A stretch of DNA of 64,000 bases, from the NCBI RefSeq assembly GCF_014266025.1, contig NZ_JACMYC010000005.1:62001-126000 (forward strand), in the 5' to 3' direction. How positions within the stretch are numbered: position 1 is the stretch's first letter; the number at the start of each line of letters is the position of its first letter. The position numbers and the translations under genes were made by a program. This DNA comes from Nocardioides deserti (GTDB lineage Bacteria > Actinomycetota > Actinomycetes > Propionibacteriales > Nocardioidaceae). The notes under the pieces are model-generated. The model had not been told where the DNA came from. It worked only from the letters and a program-made list of their open reading frames with translations, and ran no database searches. This document shows, piece after piece, positions 63,881 to 64,000 of this stretch.

Positions 63881-64000
63881 TCAGCGCCGCGCGACGCCGT
63901 CGCGGCGCGCAGCCTCGGCGACGGCGGAGGAGACCGCCGGGCCGACCCGGTCGTCGAACGGCGACGGGATGACGTAGTCCTCGGCGAGCTGGTCGCCCAC
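63881..64000 (-). CDS. C-terminus of NAD-dependent malic enzyme, partial
   Basis: The last 39 residues and TGA; the gene continues beyond the window. VGDQLAEDYVIPSPFDDRVG and AVAEAARRDGVARR match the end of malic enzymes that oxidise malate to pyruvate. Identification rests on this tail only. Confidence 0.7.
   Translation of the reverse strand: MGDQLAEDYVIPSPFDDRVGPAVSSAVAEAARRDGVARR

Overview
The window is chromosomal DNA from a very GC-rich actinobacterium. GTG starts are frequent, genes are tightly packed with 1-4 nt overlaps, and several promoters look leaderless. Protein similarity and gene order suggest Propionibacteriales, probably Nocardioides or a close relative (inference; there is no rRNA here). 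I see no insertion sequence, prophage, CRISPR array or plasmid gene.

Layout. 1-7.9 kb: the N-terminus of a thioredoxin/TPR-type protein, an acetyl-CoA hydrolase/transferase, two small membrane-associated genes, then meaB, acetyl-CoA acetyltransferase, methylmalonyl-CoA epimerase, crotonyl-CoA carboxylase/reductase (ccr) and a Scy/FilP-like coiled-coil protein. 8-20.8 kb: a mixed stretch with a YcaQ-like protein, an EamA transporter, a CGNR zinc-finger protein, a GH114-like secreted protein, an unusual 3-hydroxyacyl-CoA dehydrogenase, a sodium:amino-acid symporter, mismatch endonuclease NucS, a PAS histidine kinase beside a D-amino-acid-oxidase-like enzyme, ferritin under an IdeR/DtxR-like box, and DUF72. 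20.9-26.6 kb: ethylmalonyl-CoA mutase, a STAS protein, cobalamin adenosyltransferase, a selenoprotein-W-like protein, an MFS transporter and DUF2550. 26.7-50 kb: the conserved block argS-lysA-hom-thrC-thrB-rho-[two-component pair]-rpmE-prfA-prmC-tsaC-wecA-like-atpI/Z-atpBEFHAGDC, all on the minus strand, with a tRNA-Arg(CCG) beside argS. 50-64 kb: a secreted protein, an LCP protein with a lipoprotein, the 2-oxoglutarate decarboxylase/dehydrogenase kgd, an acetoacetate-decarboxylase-family protein, an acyl-CoA desaturase with its ferredoxin reductase and a divergent TetR regulator, two oxidoreductases, and the C-terminus of a malic enzyme.

How the genes fit together. Ccr, ethylmalonyl-CoA mutase, methylmalonyl-CoA epimerase, MeaB, thiolase, 3-hydroxyacyl-CoA dehydrogenase and the B12 adenosyltransferase are steps or supports of the ethylmalonyl-CoA route (C2 assimilation and supply of C4/C5 acyl-CoA units). 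They lie in separate transcription units, yet ccr, the dehydrogenase and the mutase each carry a TACC-N4-GGTA palindrome upstream, and the thiolase/epimerase divergent region carries a one-mismatch version. This suggests one acyl-CoA-responsive regulon. Much of the backbone follows the order remembered from Mycobacterium tuberculosis (argS to Rv1324) and Streptomyces coelicolor (rho to meaB), so the departures from that order are informative.

Limits: names come from reading protein motifs and from memory of the families. No database search or folding program was run. Starts are chosen from Shine-Dalgarno sequence, overlap and family length.
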